A stretch of 49,500 nt of DNA from an uncultured Phascolarctobacterium sp. (GCA_905200645.1 CAJKLD010000020.1:1-49500), one strand, 5' to 3'. Positions 31,197 to 40,413 are shown, counted from the stretch's first letter. Notes: generated by a model from the sequence alone, not told the origin. Program-made: numbers and translations.

Positions 31197-33137
31197 ATGA
31201 CCCAAGATATTGATATTGAAGAAGCTACTGCCGTCAATGGTAGCTATAATGCGGATCAAATCCATGTTCTCGAGGGCTTGGAGGCAGTGCGCAAAAGGCC
31301 TGCTATGTATATCGGCAGTACGTCTGCCCGAGGTCTGCACCATTTGGTTTATGAGGTTGTGGACAACAGTATTGACGAAGCTTTAGCCGGTCATTGTGAT
31401 GAAATTAAAGTAATTATTCATGCGGATAACAGTATTACGGTCATTGATAATGGCCGCGGCATTCCCGTAGATATGATGAAAAAAGAAAAGAAGCCTGCGG
31501 TGGAAGTTATTATGACCGTACTGCACGCCGGCGGTAAATTCGGCGACGGCGGTTATAAGGTTTCCGGCGGTCTGCACGGCGTTGGCGTTACCTGCGTTAA
31601 TGCTTTGAGCGAAAAAATGGAGGTCGAAGTACGTCGTAACGGCAAATGCTATGGCATAGAGTTTAATCAAGGCAAAACCAGCAAAAAGCTTTATGAAAAA
31701 GGCACCACCGATACTACCGGAACTACCGTGCATTTTAAACCGGACGCTTCTATTTTTACGGAAACAGAATATAGCTACGATACTCTGCGCTTGCGTATTC
31801 GCGAGCTGGCCTTTTTAAATAAAGGTATTACTATTTCTTTGATTGATGAACGCCCAGAAGGACGCAGCGAAAGCTTTCATTTTGCGGGCGGTATCATTGA
31901 GTTTGTAGAATTTGTTGACAATAACAAAGATAAAATTAATACTAAGCCTATTTATTTAGAGGGCGAAAAAAATAATATTATCGTTGAGGTGGCTATGCAA
32001 TATTGTGACACCTATAACGAGAATGTTTTCACTTATGTTAATAATATCAATACGGAAGAAGGCGGCACCCATTTAAGCGGCTTCCGCAAGGCTTTGACCC
32101 GCACTATTAATAATTATGCTCGCGCCAATAAACTGCTCAAGGATAACGAAGATGCTTTAAGTGGCGATGATGTACGCGAGGGCCTGACGGCAGTTTTAAG
32201 CTTAAAGGTTCCTAATCCGCAGTTTGAAAGTCAAACGAAGATTAAACTGGGCAACAGCGAGGTTATGCCTATTGTTGATAATTTAGTCGGCGACAGCTTG
32301 ACGGAATTTATGGAAGAAAATCCTGCCGTGGCTAAGAAAATAGTTGAAAAAGGCATTATTGCTGCTCGTGCGCGCGTGGCTGCCAGAAAAGCCCGTGAAT
32401 TAACACGGCGGAAAAATGCTATGGATATCGGCGGTCTGCCGGGCAAGCTGGCAGACTGCAAGAGCCGTAATGTAGAAGATACCGAAATATATTTGGTCGA
32501 AGGCGATTCTGCAGGCGGCAGCGCTAAACAAGGCCGCAACTCTGATTTTCAGGCAATTTTGCCTCTGCGCGGTAAGATTTTGAATGTGGAAAAGGCGCGC
32601 TTGGATAGAATTTTGAGCAGCGAAGAAATTCGTAATATGATTACTGCCTTTGGCTGCGGTATCGGTGATGATTTTAATTTAGCTAAAGCCCGTTACGGTA
32701 AAATTATTATTATGACTGATGCTGATGTCGACGGCGCTCATATCCGTACCTTATTGCTCACTTTCTTCTATCGCTATATGCAGCCATTGATTAAAGAGGG
32801 TCACGTATTTATCGCTCAGCCTCCTCTTTACTTAATTCGCAAAACGCAAAAAGAACATTATTATGCTTATAGTGACGAAGAATTGCAGCAAATACTTGAT
32901 AAAATTGGCCGTGACAGCAATCCTTATGTGCAGCGCTACAAAGGCTTAGGAGAAATGAATCCGGGACAGCTTTGGGAAACAACTATGGATCCGGCAGCGC
33001 GTACCATTTTGCAGGTGCATTTAGAGGATGCTGCCGAAGCTGACAGTATTTTCTCTATTCTGATGGGAGATAAGGTTGAGCCACGCCGCCAGTTTATCGA
33101 AGAAAATGCGAAAAAGGTTAGAAACCTTGATTTGTAA
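31197..33137 (+). CDS. gyrB: DNA gyrase subunit B
   Basis: GyrB supplies the ATPase that drives negative supercoiling with GyrA. The 646-residue length is that of the short Gram-positive type. Seen are VLEGLEAVRKRPAMYIG, the ATP-binding YEVVDNSIDEAL, DNGRGIPVDM and GGLHGVGVTCVNAL, then the TOPRIM motifs EIYLVEGDSAGGSAKQGR and MTDADVDGAHIRTL, and GEMNPGQLWETTM near the C terminus. The start follows TACGGAGG. Confidence 0.98.
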   Translation: MTQDIDIEEATAVNGSYNADQIHVLEGLEAVRKRPAMYIGSTSARGLHHLVYEVVDNSIDEALAGHCDEIKVIIHADNSITVIDNGRGIPVDMMKKEKKPAVEVIMTVLHAGGKFGDGGYKVSGGLHGVGVTCVNALSEKMEVEVRRNGKCYGIEFNQGKTSKKLYEKGTTDTTGTTVHFKPDASIFTETEYSYDTLRLRIRELAFLNKGITISLIDERPEGRSESFHFAGGIIEFVEFVDNNKDKINTKPIYLEGEKNNIIVEVAMQYCDTYNENVFTYVNNINTEEGGTHLSGFRKALTRTINNYARANKLLKDNEDALSGDDVREGLTAVLSLKVPNPQFESQTKIKLGNSEVMPIVDNLVGDSLTEFMEENPAVAKKIVEKGIIAARARVAARKARELTRRKNAMDIGGLPGKLADCKSRNVEDTEIYLVEGDSAGGSAKQGRNSDFQAILPLRGKILNVEKARLDRILSSEEIRNMITAFGCGIGDDFNLAKARYGKIIIMTDADVDGAHIRTLLLTFFYRYMQPLIKEGHVFIAQPPLYLIRKTQKEHYYAYSDEELQQILDKIGRDSNPYVQRYKGLGEMNPGQLWETTMDPAARTILQVHLEDAAEADSIFSILMGDKVEPRRQFIEENAKKVRNLDL

Positions 33138-33161
33138 TAAATTTTTTAGTGAGGTTTTACA

Positions 33162-33458
33162 ATGGTTAAAATAAAAAAGGGCTTATCTGACGCTGATATG
33201 TTGAAGGGTTTTAACGAAAATTTAACCTTTGAAAACGGCATGTATGCTGAAGAAAAGGTTCAGCAAAGTAAAATAAAAAGCAAAGTTCCTGCTAAAAAAG
33301 AGCTTTTGCTGCCTAGCGAAGCTCAAGAGCGTCTCAATCGTTTTCTGTTAGAAATCAGTATGGAGTGCCTACAAAAAAATCATGGCAGCTGTACTTGGAA
33401 GGTTACGCGTGAAAATGATCAGATAATTATTAAGCCCGTTCCTTTGGTGAAAAAATGA
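33162..33458 (+). CDS. Small basic protein, 98 aa, function unknown
   Basis: The ATG at 33162 has AGTGAGG upstream and the frame ends at 33458, overlapping the next gene by four bases (ATGA). The product is lysine-rich, with a disordered N-terminal half (MVKIKKGLSDADMLKGFNEN, QQSKIKSKVPAKK) and a short folded C terminus (AQERLNRFLLEISMECL, SCTWKVTRENDQIIIKP). It is coupled to the thiamine pyrophosphokinase gene. Family not recognised. Confidence 0.7.
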   Translation: MVKIKKGLSDADMLKGFNENLTFENGMYAEEKVQQSKIKSKVPAKKELLLPSEAQERLNRFLLEISMECLQKNHGSCTWKVTRENDQIIIKPVPLVKK

Positions 33459-34210
33459 CTGCTGCTTTAGCTTTTCAGCTGCCAAATATAAAAATAACCT
33501 GCCGAAAAATTTTGCAGCAGCAGGAAATGTTTCACGTGAAACATGCGCTGCAAAAAAATAATTTACTTTTGGCGGGAGGACGTGCTCCTCAAAAAGCTTG
33601 GTTAAAAAAATTAACGGCAAGTGAAAATTATAAAATTTTTTGTGCTGATAAAGGTGTCATCTATGCTTTAGCGGCAGGTCTATCCCCTGCTCTTGTAGTT
33701 GGTGACTGCGACAGTACGGATATGCAGGCTTATAAAGCGGCACAGGAGTCAGGCGCTCGCATAGATTTACATTCTCCGGCTAAGGATGATACTGATTTGC
33801 AGCTTTTATTACAGCAGCTGCCGGAGGGAAATCTTGTAGTAACAGGAATTTGGGGCGGACGTTTTGATCACCTTTTTAGCAATGTTTATTCCCTATTGGC
33901 ATTCAAACAGCAGCGCGACTGTCAGGTGATTATGGCAGATGATAATGAATTAATGGTGTTGTTAAATGCTGACGAAGCAGTGGTATTATTTATAGATGAG
34001 CCTGAAACAGTACAGGCTGTTTCCTGGCTGACTCTTTCTGCGGCAGCATGTGTTAGTATTGACGGCGTTAGGTGGCCTCTGCATAACGCGGAGCTTACCC
34101 AGCAGCGTCCTTATGCTATCAGCAATCTGCCTACGCAGAACAATGTTACTTGTCAGTGCTTAAGCGGCAACGCAGGAATATATATCCGTTGGTTTGATGA
34201 TAAATTATAA
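33455..34210 (+). CDS. thiN: Thiamine pyrophosphokinase
   Basis: ThiN transfers pyrophosphate from ATP to thiamine, giving thiamine diphosphate. Signatures are LLLAGGRAPQKAWL, IFCADKGVIYALAAGLSPAL followed by VVGDCDSTD, the KDDTDLQLLL segment and TGIWGGRFDHLFSN. At 251 residues it carries an N-terminal extension of about 24 residues over the usual length. A second in-frame ATG at 33527 would give 227 residues and begins inside a perfect parS site, read as MFHVKH. The longer start is kept because it overlaps the previous stop (ATGA). Confidence 0.9.
   Translation: MTAALAFQLPNIKITCRKILQQQEMFHVKHALQKNNLLLAGGRAPQKAWLKKLTASENYKIFCADKGVIYALAAGLSPALVVGDCDSTDMQAYKAAQESGARIDLHSPAKDDTDLQLLLQQLPEGNLVVTGIWGGRFDHLFSNVYSLLAFKQQRDCQVIMADDNELMVLLNADEAVVLFIDEPETVQAVSWLTLSAAACVSIDGVRWPLHNAELTQQRPYAISNLPTQNNVTCQCLSGNAGIYIRWFDDKL
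33528..33543. promoter_or_regulatory. parS: Perfect parS site inside thiN
   Basis: TGTTTCACGTGAAACA is the exact 16-bp ParB-binding consensus, and the surrounding A and T extend the palindrome to 18 bp. It is translated as MFHVKH. It lies about 6 kb from oriC on the right arm. Confidence 0.95.
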
Positions 34211-34234
34211 ATAAAATAGGATTGAGGGGATTTT

Positions 34235-35011
34235 GTGGAAAATTTTACAGCTTCGTTAGATACTTTGACTGTAATTTTTTTAGTAGTAGCTGGTTTTATT
34301 TCAGCATTTATTGATTCAACGGTTGGCGGCGGTGGTTTGATTTCTACACCGGCGTTGCTAAGCTTGGGCTTGCCCGTTCCCTACGCTTTGGGAACTAATA
34401 AGGTTGCGGCGTCCATGGGCTGTTTAACCAGCGTAATTTCTTTTTGGCGTGCTGGCAAAATAAAAAATGCGGCTCTTGCTTTAATGCCTTTATCCTTTCT
34501 AGGCTCGGCCTTAGGTGCTTACGTAGTTTATCTGCTGCCGGAAAAGCTTATGAAAAATATTATTGTAGTGCTTTTGGTTGCCGTAGCCGTTTACACGTAT
34601 CGCCGTAAAGATTGGGGCGATACTTCGGCAGTGCAGCAGCTGGGATTGCATGCTTTGCTGGGAGCTATTGCTATGGCTTTTACTATCGGCTTTTATGACG
34701 GTTTTTTTGGTCCGGGGACCGGCTCGTTTTTAATTTTTGGCTTTTTGTATTTGGGTTATGATTTTGTTACCGCCGCAGGCAATGCTAAAGCGTTGAATTT
34801 TGCCAGCGGTATCGGCGCTCTTGTTTCTTTCGCCCTGAGCGGTACCATAATTTGGTCTTACGGCATTATTATGGCTTTGTCCATGATTGTAGGCGCTATC
34901 TGCGGTTCCCACTTAGCCATAAAAAAAGGCGCAGCTTATGTGCGTCCGCTGTATTTATTTGTAACTACTCTGCTTATTGGTAAGCAGGTTTATGAAATTT
35001 TGTTAAAATAA
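34235..35011 (+). CDS. TSUP (TauE/SafE) family membrane transporter
   Basis: The 258-residue integral membrane protein starts at a GTG (34235) after GATTGAGGGG. It has the TSUP pattern: FISAFIDSTVGGGGLISTPALL at the start of the first half and AMAFTIGFYDGFFGPGTGSF in the second half, with about eight membrane helices. Members export sulfite, sulfoacetate or related anions; the substrate is not evident. It sits between thiN and gyrA in the same direction. Confidence 0.92.
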   Translation: MENFTASLDTLTVIFLVVAGFISAFIDSTVGGGGLISTPALLSLGLPVPYALGTNKVAASMGCLTSVISFWRAGKIKNAALALMPLSFLGSALGAYVVYLLPEKLMKNIIVVLLVAVAVYTYRRKDWGDTSAVQQLGLHALLGAIAMAFTIGFYDGFFGPGTGSFLIFGFLYLGYDFVTAAGNAKALNFASGIGALVSFALSGTIIWSYGIIMALSMIVGAICGSHLAIKKGAAYVRPLYLFVTTLLIGKQVYEILLK

Positions 35012-35058
35012 ATTTTCTATAAAAATTTATCTGCAATTTATGAAAGAAAGGTGATTGA

Positions 35059-37503
35059 ATGGATAATTTAGAGCCGAATACCGGCAAGGTTTTGCCGGTA
35101 TATATAGAAGATGAAATGCAGAAATCATATATTGATTATGCGATGAGTGTAATTATCCAACGCGCTTTGCCTGATGTACGCGACGGTTTGAAGCCTGTAC
35201 ATCGCCGCATTCTGTACGCTATGCAGGAAGCAGGCATGACTCCGACTAAGCCTTATAAAAAATCTGCGCGTATCGTCGGTGAAGTTTTAGGTAAATATCA
35301 TCCCCACGGTGACAGATCTGTTTACGATGCCATTGTGCGTTTAGCGCAGGATTTTTCCACTCGTTATCTGATGGTTGACGGTCACGGCAACTTTGGTTCT
35401 ATTGACGGCGACAGCGCTGCTGCTATGCGTTATACAGAAGTGCGTATGGCGAAAATTGCTGAGGTAATGCTGGAGGATATTGAAAAGGATACGGTAGATT
35501 TTGTACCAAACTATGATGAATCCTTAAAAGAGCCTTCCGTATTGCCGTCCAAGGTACCTGCGCTTTTGATTAACGGCAGTGCCGGTATTGCCGTTGGCAT
35601 GGCAACTAATATTCCGCCGCATAATTTGTGCGAGGTTGTTAACGGTCTTGTTATGCTCATTGATAATCCGGAGGTAGAAATTTCTCAGCTGATGACTGCT
35701 ATCAAGGGTCCTGACTTCCCCACCGGCGCCTGCATTCTTGGCAAGGAAGGCATTACCAGCGCTTACACCACCGGACGCGGCGTAGTAAAAATCCGTGCGA
35801 AAGCAGAAATTGAGCCCGGCAACAAAGGCAAGCATAATATCATCATTACAGAAATTCCTTATCAGGTAAATAAAGCTAATTTAATTAAGGATATCGCTCA
35901 ATTAGTTAAGGACGGCGCTATTGAAGGCATTACGCATATTGACGATTATTCTAATTTAAAGCACGGTATTCGTATTGTTGTCGAGCTGAAAAGTGATGCA
36001 GTTCCAGATGTAGTTTTAAATCAGCTTTATAAACATACTGCTCTGCAAAGTTCCTTTGGCATTATTATGCTGGCTTTAGTTAACGGACAGCCGCGCGTTT
36101 TGAATCTCAAACAGATTTTGGAATATTATTTGGCGCATCAAAAGGACGTTGTTACCAGACGTACTCGTTATGAATTAGGCAAAGCCAAGGATAGAGCGCA
36201 CATTTTAGAAGGCTTAAAAATTGCGCTGGATAATTTGGATGCTGTTATCAGCACTATTCGCAGCAGCGCTACTGCTGATATTGCCCGTGTTAATTTAATG
36301 GAGCGTTTTAAATTAAGTCAGCGTCAGGCGCAGGCTATTTTGGATATGCGTTTGCAGCGTTTGACAGGCTTGGAGCGCAAAAAAATCGACGATGAATATA
36401 TTGACGTTTTAGAAACTATTGATTGGCTGGAAAGCGTTTTAGCAGACGAACGCAAGGTTATGAATATTATTAAAGAGGATTTGCTGGAAATGAAGAAAAA
36501 GTTCGGCGATGAACGCCGTACAGAAATTTCTCGTGATTCCTCCGATATGGATGTTGAAGACTTGATTGCTGAAGAAGATATAGTTGTTACCATCAGTCAT
36601 CAAGGTTATATTAAGCGTCAGACTTTGGATAATTTCCGCAACCAAAAACGCGGCGGCGTGGGCAAAACCGGTGGCAGCGGTAAGAAGGAAGATTGCGCAG
36701 AGCATTTGTTCCTCTCCACCACTCACCATAATATTTTGTTCTTCACCAATAAAGGCCGCGTATACCGTCAAAAGGGCTACGAAATTCCCGAAGCCAGCCG
36801 TACTGCCAAGGGTACTGCCATTATTAACTTGCTGCCTTTAGAGCAAGGTGAAAAAATTACGGCGGTAATTCCTGTGAAGGAATTTGTTGACGAGCAGTTT
36901 ATGTTTATGGCTACCAATAAGGGCACAGTGAAAAAGACTAATCTCAAAGATTTGGGCAGCGCCCGCAAAGCAGGCTTAGTAGCTATCAATTTGGACGAAA
37001 ATGAAGATTTGATAGGCGTTGAGCTGACCGACGGCAACAGCGAAATTATTTTGGCTACTAGAAATGGTATCGCCATTCGCTTTGACGAGCAGGATGTGCG
37101 TCCTATGGGTAGAACCGCGCACGGTGTAAGAGGTATTTCCTTAAATTATGGCGACGAAGTTGTAGCTATGGACAGCGTTCCTAATGAAAATTACGAGGTG
37201 CTGACCGCTACTGAATTTGGTATGGGCAAACGCACTGCCGTAAGCGAATACCGTAAACAGACTCGCGGCGGCAAGGGTATTATCAATATTAAGATTACGG
37301 AAAAAACCGGCTTAGTAGTTGGTATGCGCGTTATCAATCCAGCGCAGGAAATTATGATGATAACTTCTGCGGGAATTATTATTCGTATTGATGTGGACAG
37401 TGTTTCCCAATACGGACGCAATACTCAAGGCGTCAAGCTGATGACATTAAATGATAACGACAAGGTAGTTTCTTTAGCTGCTATTCATCACGAAGAGGAA
37501 TAA
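35059..37503 (+). CDS. gyrA: DNA gyrase subunit A, arginine at the quinolone-resistance serine position
   Basis: GyrA cuts and rejoins DNA for GyrB-driven supercoiling. The 814-residue protein has the N-terminal ALPDVRDGLKPVHRRILYAM, the catalytic tyrosine Y125 in AAMRYTEVRM, the coiled-coil gate, and a C-terminal beta-pinwheel with GyrA-box-like QKRGGVG and QTRGGKG. In the quinolone region the text reads GKYHPHGDRSVYD: residue 86 (Ser83 of E. coli) is arginine, codon AGA at 35314-35316, while the aspartate at 90 (Asp87) is kept. The start follows AAAGGTGATTG. A terminator follows the gene. Confidence 0.97.
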   Translation: MDNLEPNTGKVLPVYIEDEMQKSYIDYAMSVIIQRALPDVRDGLKPVHRRILYAMQEAGMTPTKPYKKSARIVGEVLGKYHPHGDRSVYDAIVRLAQDFSTRYLMVDGHGNFGSIDGDSAAAMRYTEVRMAKIAEVMLEDIEKDTVDFVPNYDESLKEPSVLPSKVPALLINGSAGIAVGMATNIPPHNLCEVVNGLVMLIDNPEVEISQLMTAIKGPDFPTGACILGKEGITSAYTTGRGVVKIRAKAEIEPGNKGKHNIIITEIPYQVNKANLIKDIAQLVKDGAIEGITHIDDYSNLKHGIRIVVELKSDAVPDVVLNQLYKHTALQSSFGIIMLALVNGQPRVLNLKQILEYYLAHQKDVVTRRTRYELGKAKDRAHILEGLKIALDNLDAVISTIRSSATADIARVNLMERFKLSQRQAQAILDMRLQRLTGLERKKIDDEYIDVLETIDWLESVLADERKVMNIIKEDLLEMKKKFGDERRTEISRDSSDMDVEDLIAEEDIVVTISHQGYIKRQTLDNFRNQKRGGVGKTGGSGKKEDCAEHLFLSTTHHNILFFTNKGRVYRQKGYEIPEASRTAKGTAIINLLPLEQGEKITAVIPVKEFVDEQFMFMATNKGTVKKTNLKDLGSARKAGLVAINLDENEDLIGVELTDGNSEIILATRNGIAIRFDEQDVRPMGRTAHGVRGISLNYGDEVVAMDSVPNENYEVLTATEFGMGKRTAVSEYRKQTRGGKGIINIKITEKTGLVVGMRVINPAQEIMMITSAGIIIRIDVDSVSQYGRNTQGVKLMTLNDNDKVVSLAAIHHEEE

Positions 37504-37535
37504 AAAATCTTATAAATTGACAAAGTAGAATTTTA

Positions 37536-37588
37536 AATAGCCTCTAAGCAGAATTTATTTTCAAATTTCTGTTTAGAGGTTATTTTTT
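37536..37588 (+). terminator. Terminator of the gyrA transcript
   Basis: AATAGCCTCTAAGCAGAATTT pairs with the reverse-complementary arm ending at 37584, with a few mismatches, and six T residues follow. Confidence 0.8.
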
Positions 37589-37598
37589 ACCATTTTAC

Positions 37599-37626
37599 TT
37601 GACCGGGGGGGTAAATGCACTATAAT
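37599..37626 (+). promoter_or_regulatory. Promoter with a G7 tract in its spacer
   Basis: TTGACC (37599-37604), a 16-base spacer and TATAAT (37621-37626). The spacer starts with seven G residues (37605-37611). Gain of one G would give the ideal 17-base spacer, so slippage there would change promoter strength. Confidence 0.75.
37605..37611. repeat. Homopolymeric G7 tract
   Basis: Seven G residues between the -35 and -10 of the next operon, in otherwise AT-rich DNA. Such tracts are typical slipped-strand switches. Confidence 0.8.
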
Positions 37627-37651
37627 TATTCCAAAAAATTTGGAGGTTATA

Positions 37652-39406
37652 GTGTTGCTTAACAAAAATTTAAAAAAAATTCTCAAAATAACAGCGGAAA
37701 GCAGTTTAATATATTTAGCATTAGTATTATTATTGAGTTTTTTATCAGGGAGCGTTGTATATTTAAAAACAGAGCGTCTATTAGGAACGGCATTTATAGT
37801 TGTTTTAATAAGCTATTTATATAAAAATAGAAAAGAATATTTTATAAGCTGGGGAATTTTATACTTTTTGCTGTGTTCAGTAGTTTTTCCATATTTTATA
37901 GTAGACGAACATCAAACATTACATCCCATGATAAAGTATATGAATGTTGTTGGCTGTATTTCTTGTTTTGTTATATTAACAACATCCTTCATTTCTAATA
38001 AAATACTAAAAAAAAGCCTATTTATCTTGTATATGATACCCTTATTACTTTTAGTAATGATATTTTGGGGATATTATTTTTCTATGAATGCTACTTTTGC
38101 TGCCGATACGCTTTTAGCAGTAATGCAAACTAATTTTAGAGAAGCCAAGGAATATTTAACAGATTATTTTTCATTGCAAGGCAGTATAGCTGTTCTAACC
38201 GTTTTATTGGTTGGTGTAGGAATGTGGTTAAATATAAAATGCTTGGAACTATGCAAAGGGAATAAATATTATCTTCATTTTGTGTTTGTACTTTCTTTAG
38301 CAAGTTTATTGATATGCTATTCTGGCAGACAAAATATTGTGTTTAAAATTTTTTTAGATGCTGAAAAAAATTTGCAAAAGTATGCTGATTTTCAGAAAAA
38401 ACAATCAGAACGCAAAAATCATATTAAAACTGATTTACAGATTCAGAAAAATACTAAAGGCGTATATATTTTAGTAATTGGAGAATCACAAAATAAAGAT
38501 AATATGTCAGCATATGGATATGCTAGAAAAACTACTCCTTGGCTTGAGGAAGCAGTACAACAAAATAATTTTATAAATTTTACTAAAGCTTACTCATGTC
38601 ATACACATACTGTTCCTGTTTTAACTTATGCTCTGACGGCAAAAAATCAATACAATAATTTGCCTTTAGCTTCCTCCATTTCTATTATTGAAGCAGCTGA
38701 AGCGGCAGGCTATGAAACTGTATGGTTAAGCAACCAAGTTAAATATAGCGCTTGGGATACTCCTATTACTGTAATAGCGAGTGAGGCAAATCAGCAAAGC
38801 TGGTTAAATCGTAATATAGGTGAAACAACAGGTACCAGTGTTTATGATTTAAATTTAGTAAATGAAATAGATTTACTTAAAAATAGTGAAAAAATGTTGA
38901 TAGTTATACATTTAATGGGCAATCATGGCTCATACGAAGAAAGATATCCACAGAATTTTGCTGTTTTTGGGAGCAAAGGTATCGATAAATATGATAATAG
39001 TATTTTGTATAACGATTACGTTGTCAGCAAAATTTATGAGCGAGTACAAAAGCTATCCGGATTTAAATGTATGATTTATTTTGCTGATCATGCTGATGCT
39101 GCTAAAGATGGCTTAGGTCATGATTCAGGAAGATTTATTTGGCCAATGACTCATATCCCTCTATACATGGTTTTTAGTAAAGATTTTATGCGGGAAGAGC
39201 AAAATTTAATAGCTAATCTGCGCAATTCCAGTGATAAGATATTTACTAATGATTTAGTTTTTAATTTACTATTGGGAATTATGAGAATAAAAATTCCTAG
39301 CTTATACGAACCAGAAAATGATATTACTAATACTACTTATAACTTTGACGTACAACGGTTTAAAACCTTGTACGGTAAAAAAATGATAAAGGATGATTTA
39401 AAATGA
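37652..39406 (+). CDS. Phosphoethanolamine transferase, lipid A (EptA/sulfatase) family
   Basis: The 584-residue protein has about five N-terminal membrane helices (to about residue 225) and a periplasmic alkaline-phosphatase-like domain. Metal and catalytic positions are visible: GVYILVIGESQNKDNMSAYG, the nucleophile threonine in AYSCHTHTVPVL, LIVIHLMGNHGSYEERYP-type segment (IHLMGNHGSYEERYP) and FADHADAAKDGLGHDSG. Relatives move phosphoethanolamine onto lipid A or other surface glycans and can cause polymyxin resistance; the acceptor here is unknown. The start is GTG at 37652 (TTG at 37655 possible), after TTGGAGG. Codons are strongly AT-biased compared with gyrA, suggesting transfer. It is coupled by ATGA to the next gene. 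Confidence 0.85.
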   Translation: MLLNKNLKKILKITAESSLIYLALVLLLSFLSGSVVYLKTERLLGTAFIVVLISYLYKNRKEYFISWGILYFLLCSVVFPYFIVDEHQTLHPMIKYMNVVGCISCFVILTTSFISNKILKKSLFILYMIPLLLLVMIFWGYYFSMNATFAADTLLAVMQTNFREAKEYLTDYFSLQGSIAVLTVLLVGVGMWLNIKCLELCKGNKYYLHFVFVLSLASLLICYSGRQNIVFKIFLDAEKNLQKYADFQKKQSERKNHIKTDLQIQKNTKGVYILVIGESQNKDNMSAYGYARKTTPWLEEAVQQNNFINFTKAYSCHTHTVPVLTYALTAKNQYNNLPLASSISIIEAAEAAGYETVWLSNQVKYSAWDTPITVIASEANQQSWLNRNIGETTGTSVYDLNLVNEIDLLKNSEKMLIVIHLMGNHGSYEERYPQNFAVFGSKGIDKYDNSILYNDYVVSKIYERVQKLSGFKCMIYFADHADAAKDGLGHDSGRFIWPMTHIPLYMVFSKDFMREEQNLIANLRNSSDKIFTNDLVFNLLLGIMRIKIPSLYEPENDITNTTYNFDVQRFKTLYGKKMIKDDLK

Positions 39407-40194
39407 TAAAGAAAATTTTACAATGTATATTTGTTCTTGCTTTAGTGTTAGCTGTATTTAATTATGATAAGGTAGCTGAAAAAATTTTAAAATGTATGCC
39501 CTCTAGCTTAAATAATTATCTTGCTGAAAGATATATGCCAGAAAAATTTTGGCTGCATAGAGTAAATTCTGTAGATAAACAAAAGGAATTTGCCAATAAG
39601 TACAAAGGATTAGAGTTTGATATCATCTACTATGAACAAGAGCATGCTTTTGAAAATTCTCATGATAAAGAAAATTTGCAGCTATATAATTTAGAAAAGC
39701 AGTTTCAGCAGTATGAACGTATGGGAAAAAATAATGAGTTATGGCTTGACTTTAAAAACCTTAGTGATAAAAATAAAAATGAAGCATTAACTGTGTTAAT
39801 AGGTTTGATAGATAAATACCATATTGATAAAAATAAAATTTTAGTAGAGAGTGGTAATTGGCAGGCGCTAAGCACCTTTAAAAAAGCTGGCTTTAAAACA
39901 AGCTATTATTTTCCTTATTATAAATTTGATAAAATGAAGAAAGAGGAAATTGAACAAAGTAAAATTCTCACTGAAAAAATTGCTAATTCAGGTAATGTTG
40001 ACGCTGTATCCTTTTATGGAGAATATTATGATTTTATAAACAGTCTTGATTTACCCCCCCGTCTTGCCCTGCTATCATGGCTGGATGGAAAAAATTGGTA
40101 TGAGGTATTATTGCTTAAAAAATATGCTGAGATTAGAAATGATAATCGAGTAAAAGTTATTTTAGTTAGAGATAGAGGACATTATAGTAGATAA
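39403..40194 (+). CDS. GDPD/FAM151-like phosphodiesterase-fold protein
   Basis: The 263-residue protein has an N-terminal membrane anchor or signal (IKKILQCIFVLALVLAVFNY) and then a domain that resembles FAM151/menorin and glycerophosphodiester phosphodiesterases: FWLHRVNSVDKQKEF with a catalytic-type histidine, YKGLEFDIIYYEQEHAFENS with paired acidic residues, HDKENLQLY and NNELWLDFKNLSDKN. A TIM-barrel phosphodiesterase-like fold is inferred. Overlap with the transferase gene suggests joint action on a surface lipid or glycan. A C7 run interrupts its 3' part. AT-rich codon use matches the transferase. Confidence 0.65.
   Translation: MIKKILQCIFVLALVLAVFNYDKVAEKILKCMPSSLNNYLAERYMPEKFWLHRVNSVDKQKEFANKYKGLEFDIIYYEQEHAFENSHDKENLQLYNLEKQFQQYERMGKNNELWLDFKNLSDKNKNEALTVLIGLIDKYHIDKNKILVESGNWQALSTFKKAGFKTSYYFPYYKFDKMKKEEIEQSKILTEKIANSGNVDAVSFYGEYYDFINSLDLPPRLALLSWLDGKNWYEVLLLKKYAEIRNDNRVKVILVRDRGHYSR
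40054..40060. repeat. Homopolymeric C7 tract inside the FAM151-like gene
   Basis: Seven C residues encode LPPR (TTA CCC CCC CGT). A gain or loss of one base would shift the frame about 45 codons before the stop. Confidence 0.75.
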
Positions 40195-40306
40195 TATCTT
40201 CAATTTGATTAAGCAAAATTAAAATTTGCTCTAGTAAGATACGTAATTATTATGACATCAATAAAAGAAGTTGAGAATGCTAAAAATCAAATAAATATTT
40301 AGCTGT

Positions 40307-40349
40307 AAAAGGCCTTCTATGATAAAATAAAATCGTAGAAGGCTTTTCT
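40307..40349 (+). terminator. Terminator of the transferase operon
   Basis: AAAAGGCCTTCTATGAT pairs with ATCGTAGAAGGCTTTT and T residues follow. The rest of 40195-40413 shows no gene. Confidence 0.85.
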
Positions 40350-40413
40350 TATGGAAAAAGTGCAACATATAGAACGAAAAAGCTTATTGAAAATATTAAA
40401 CGCAGGTGAAGCA

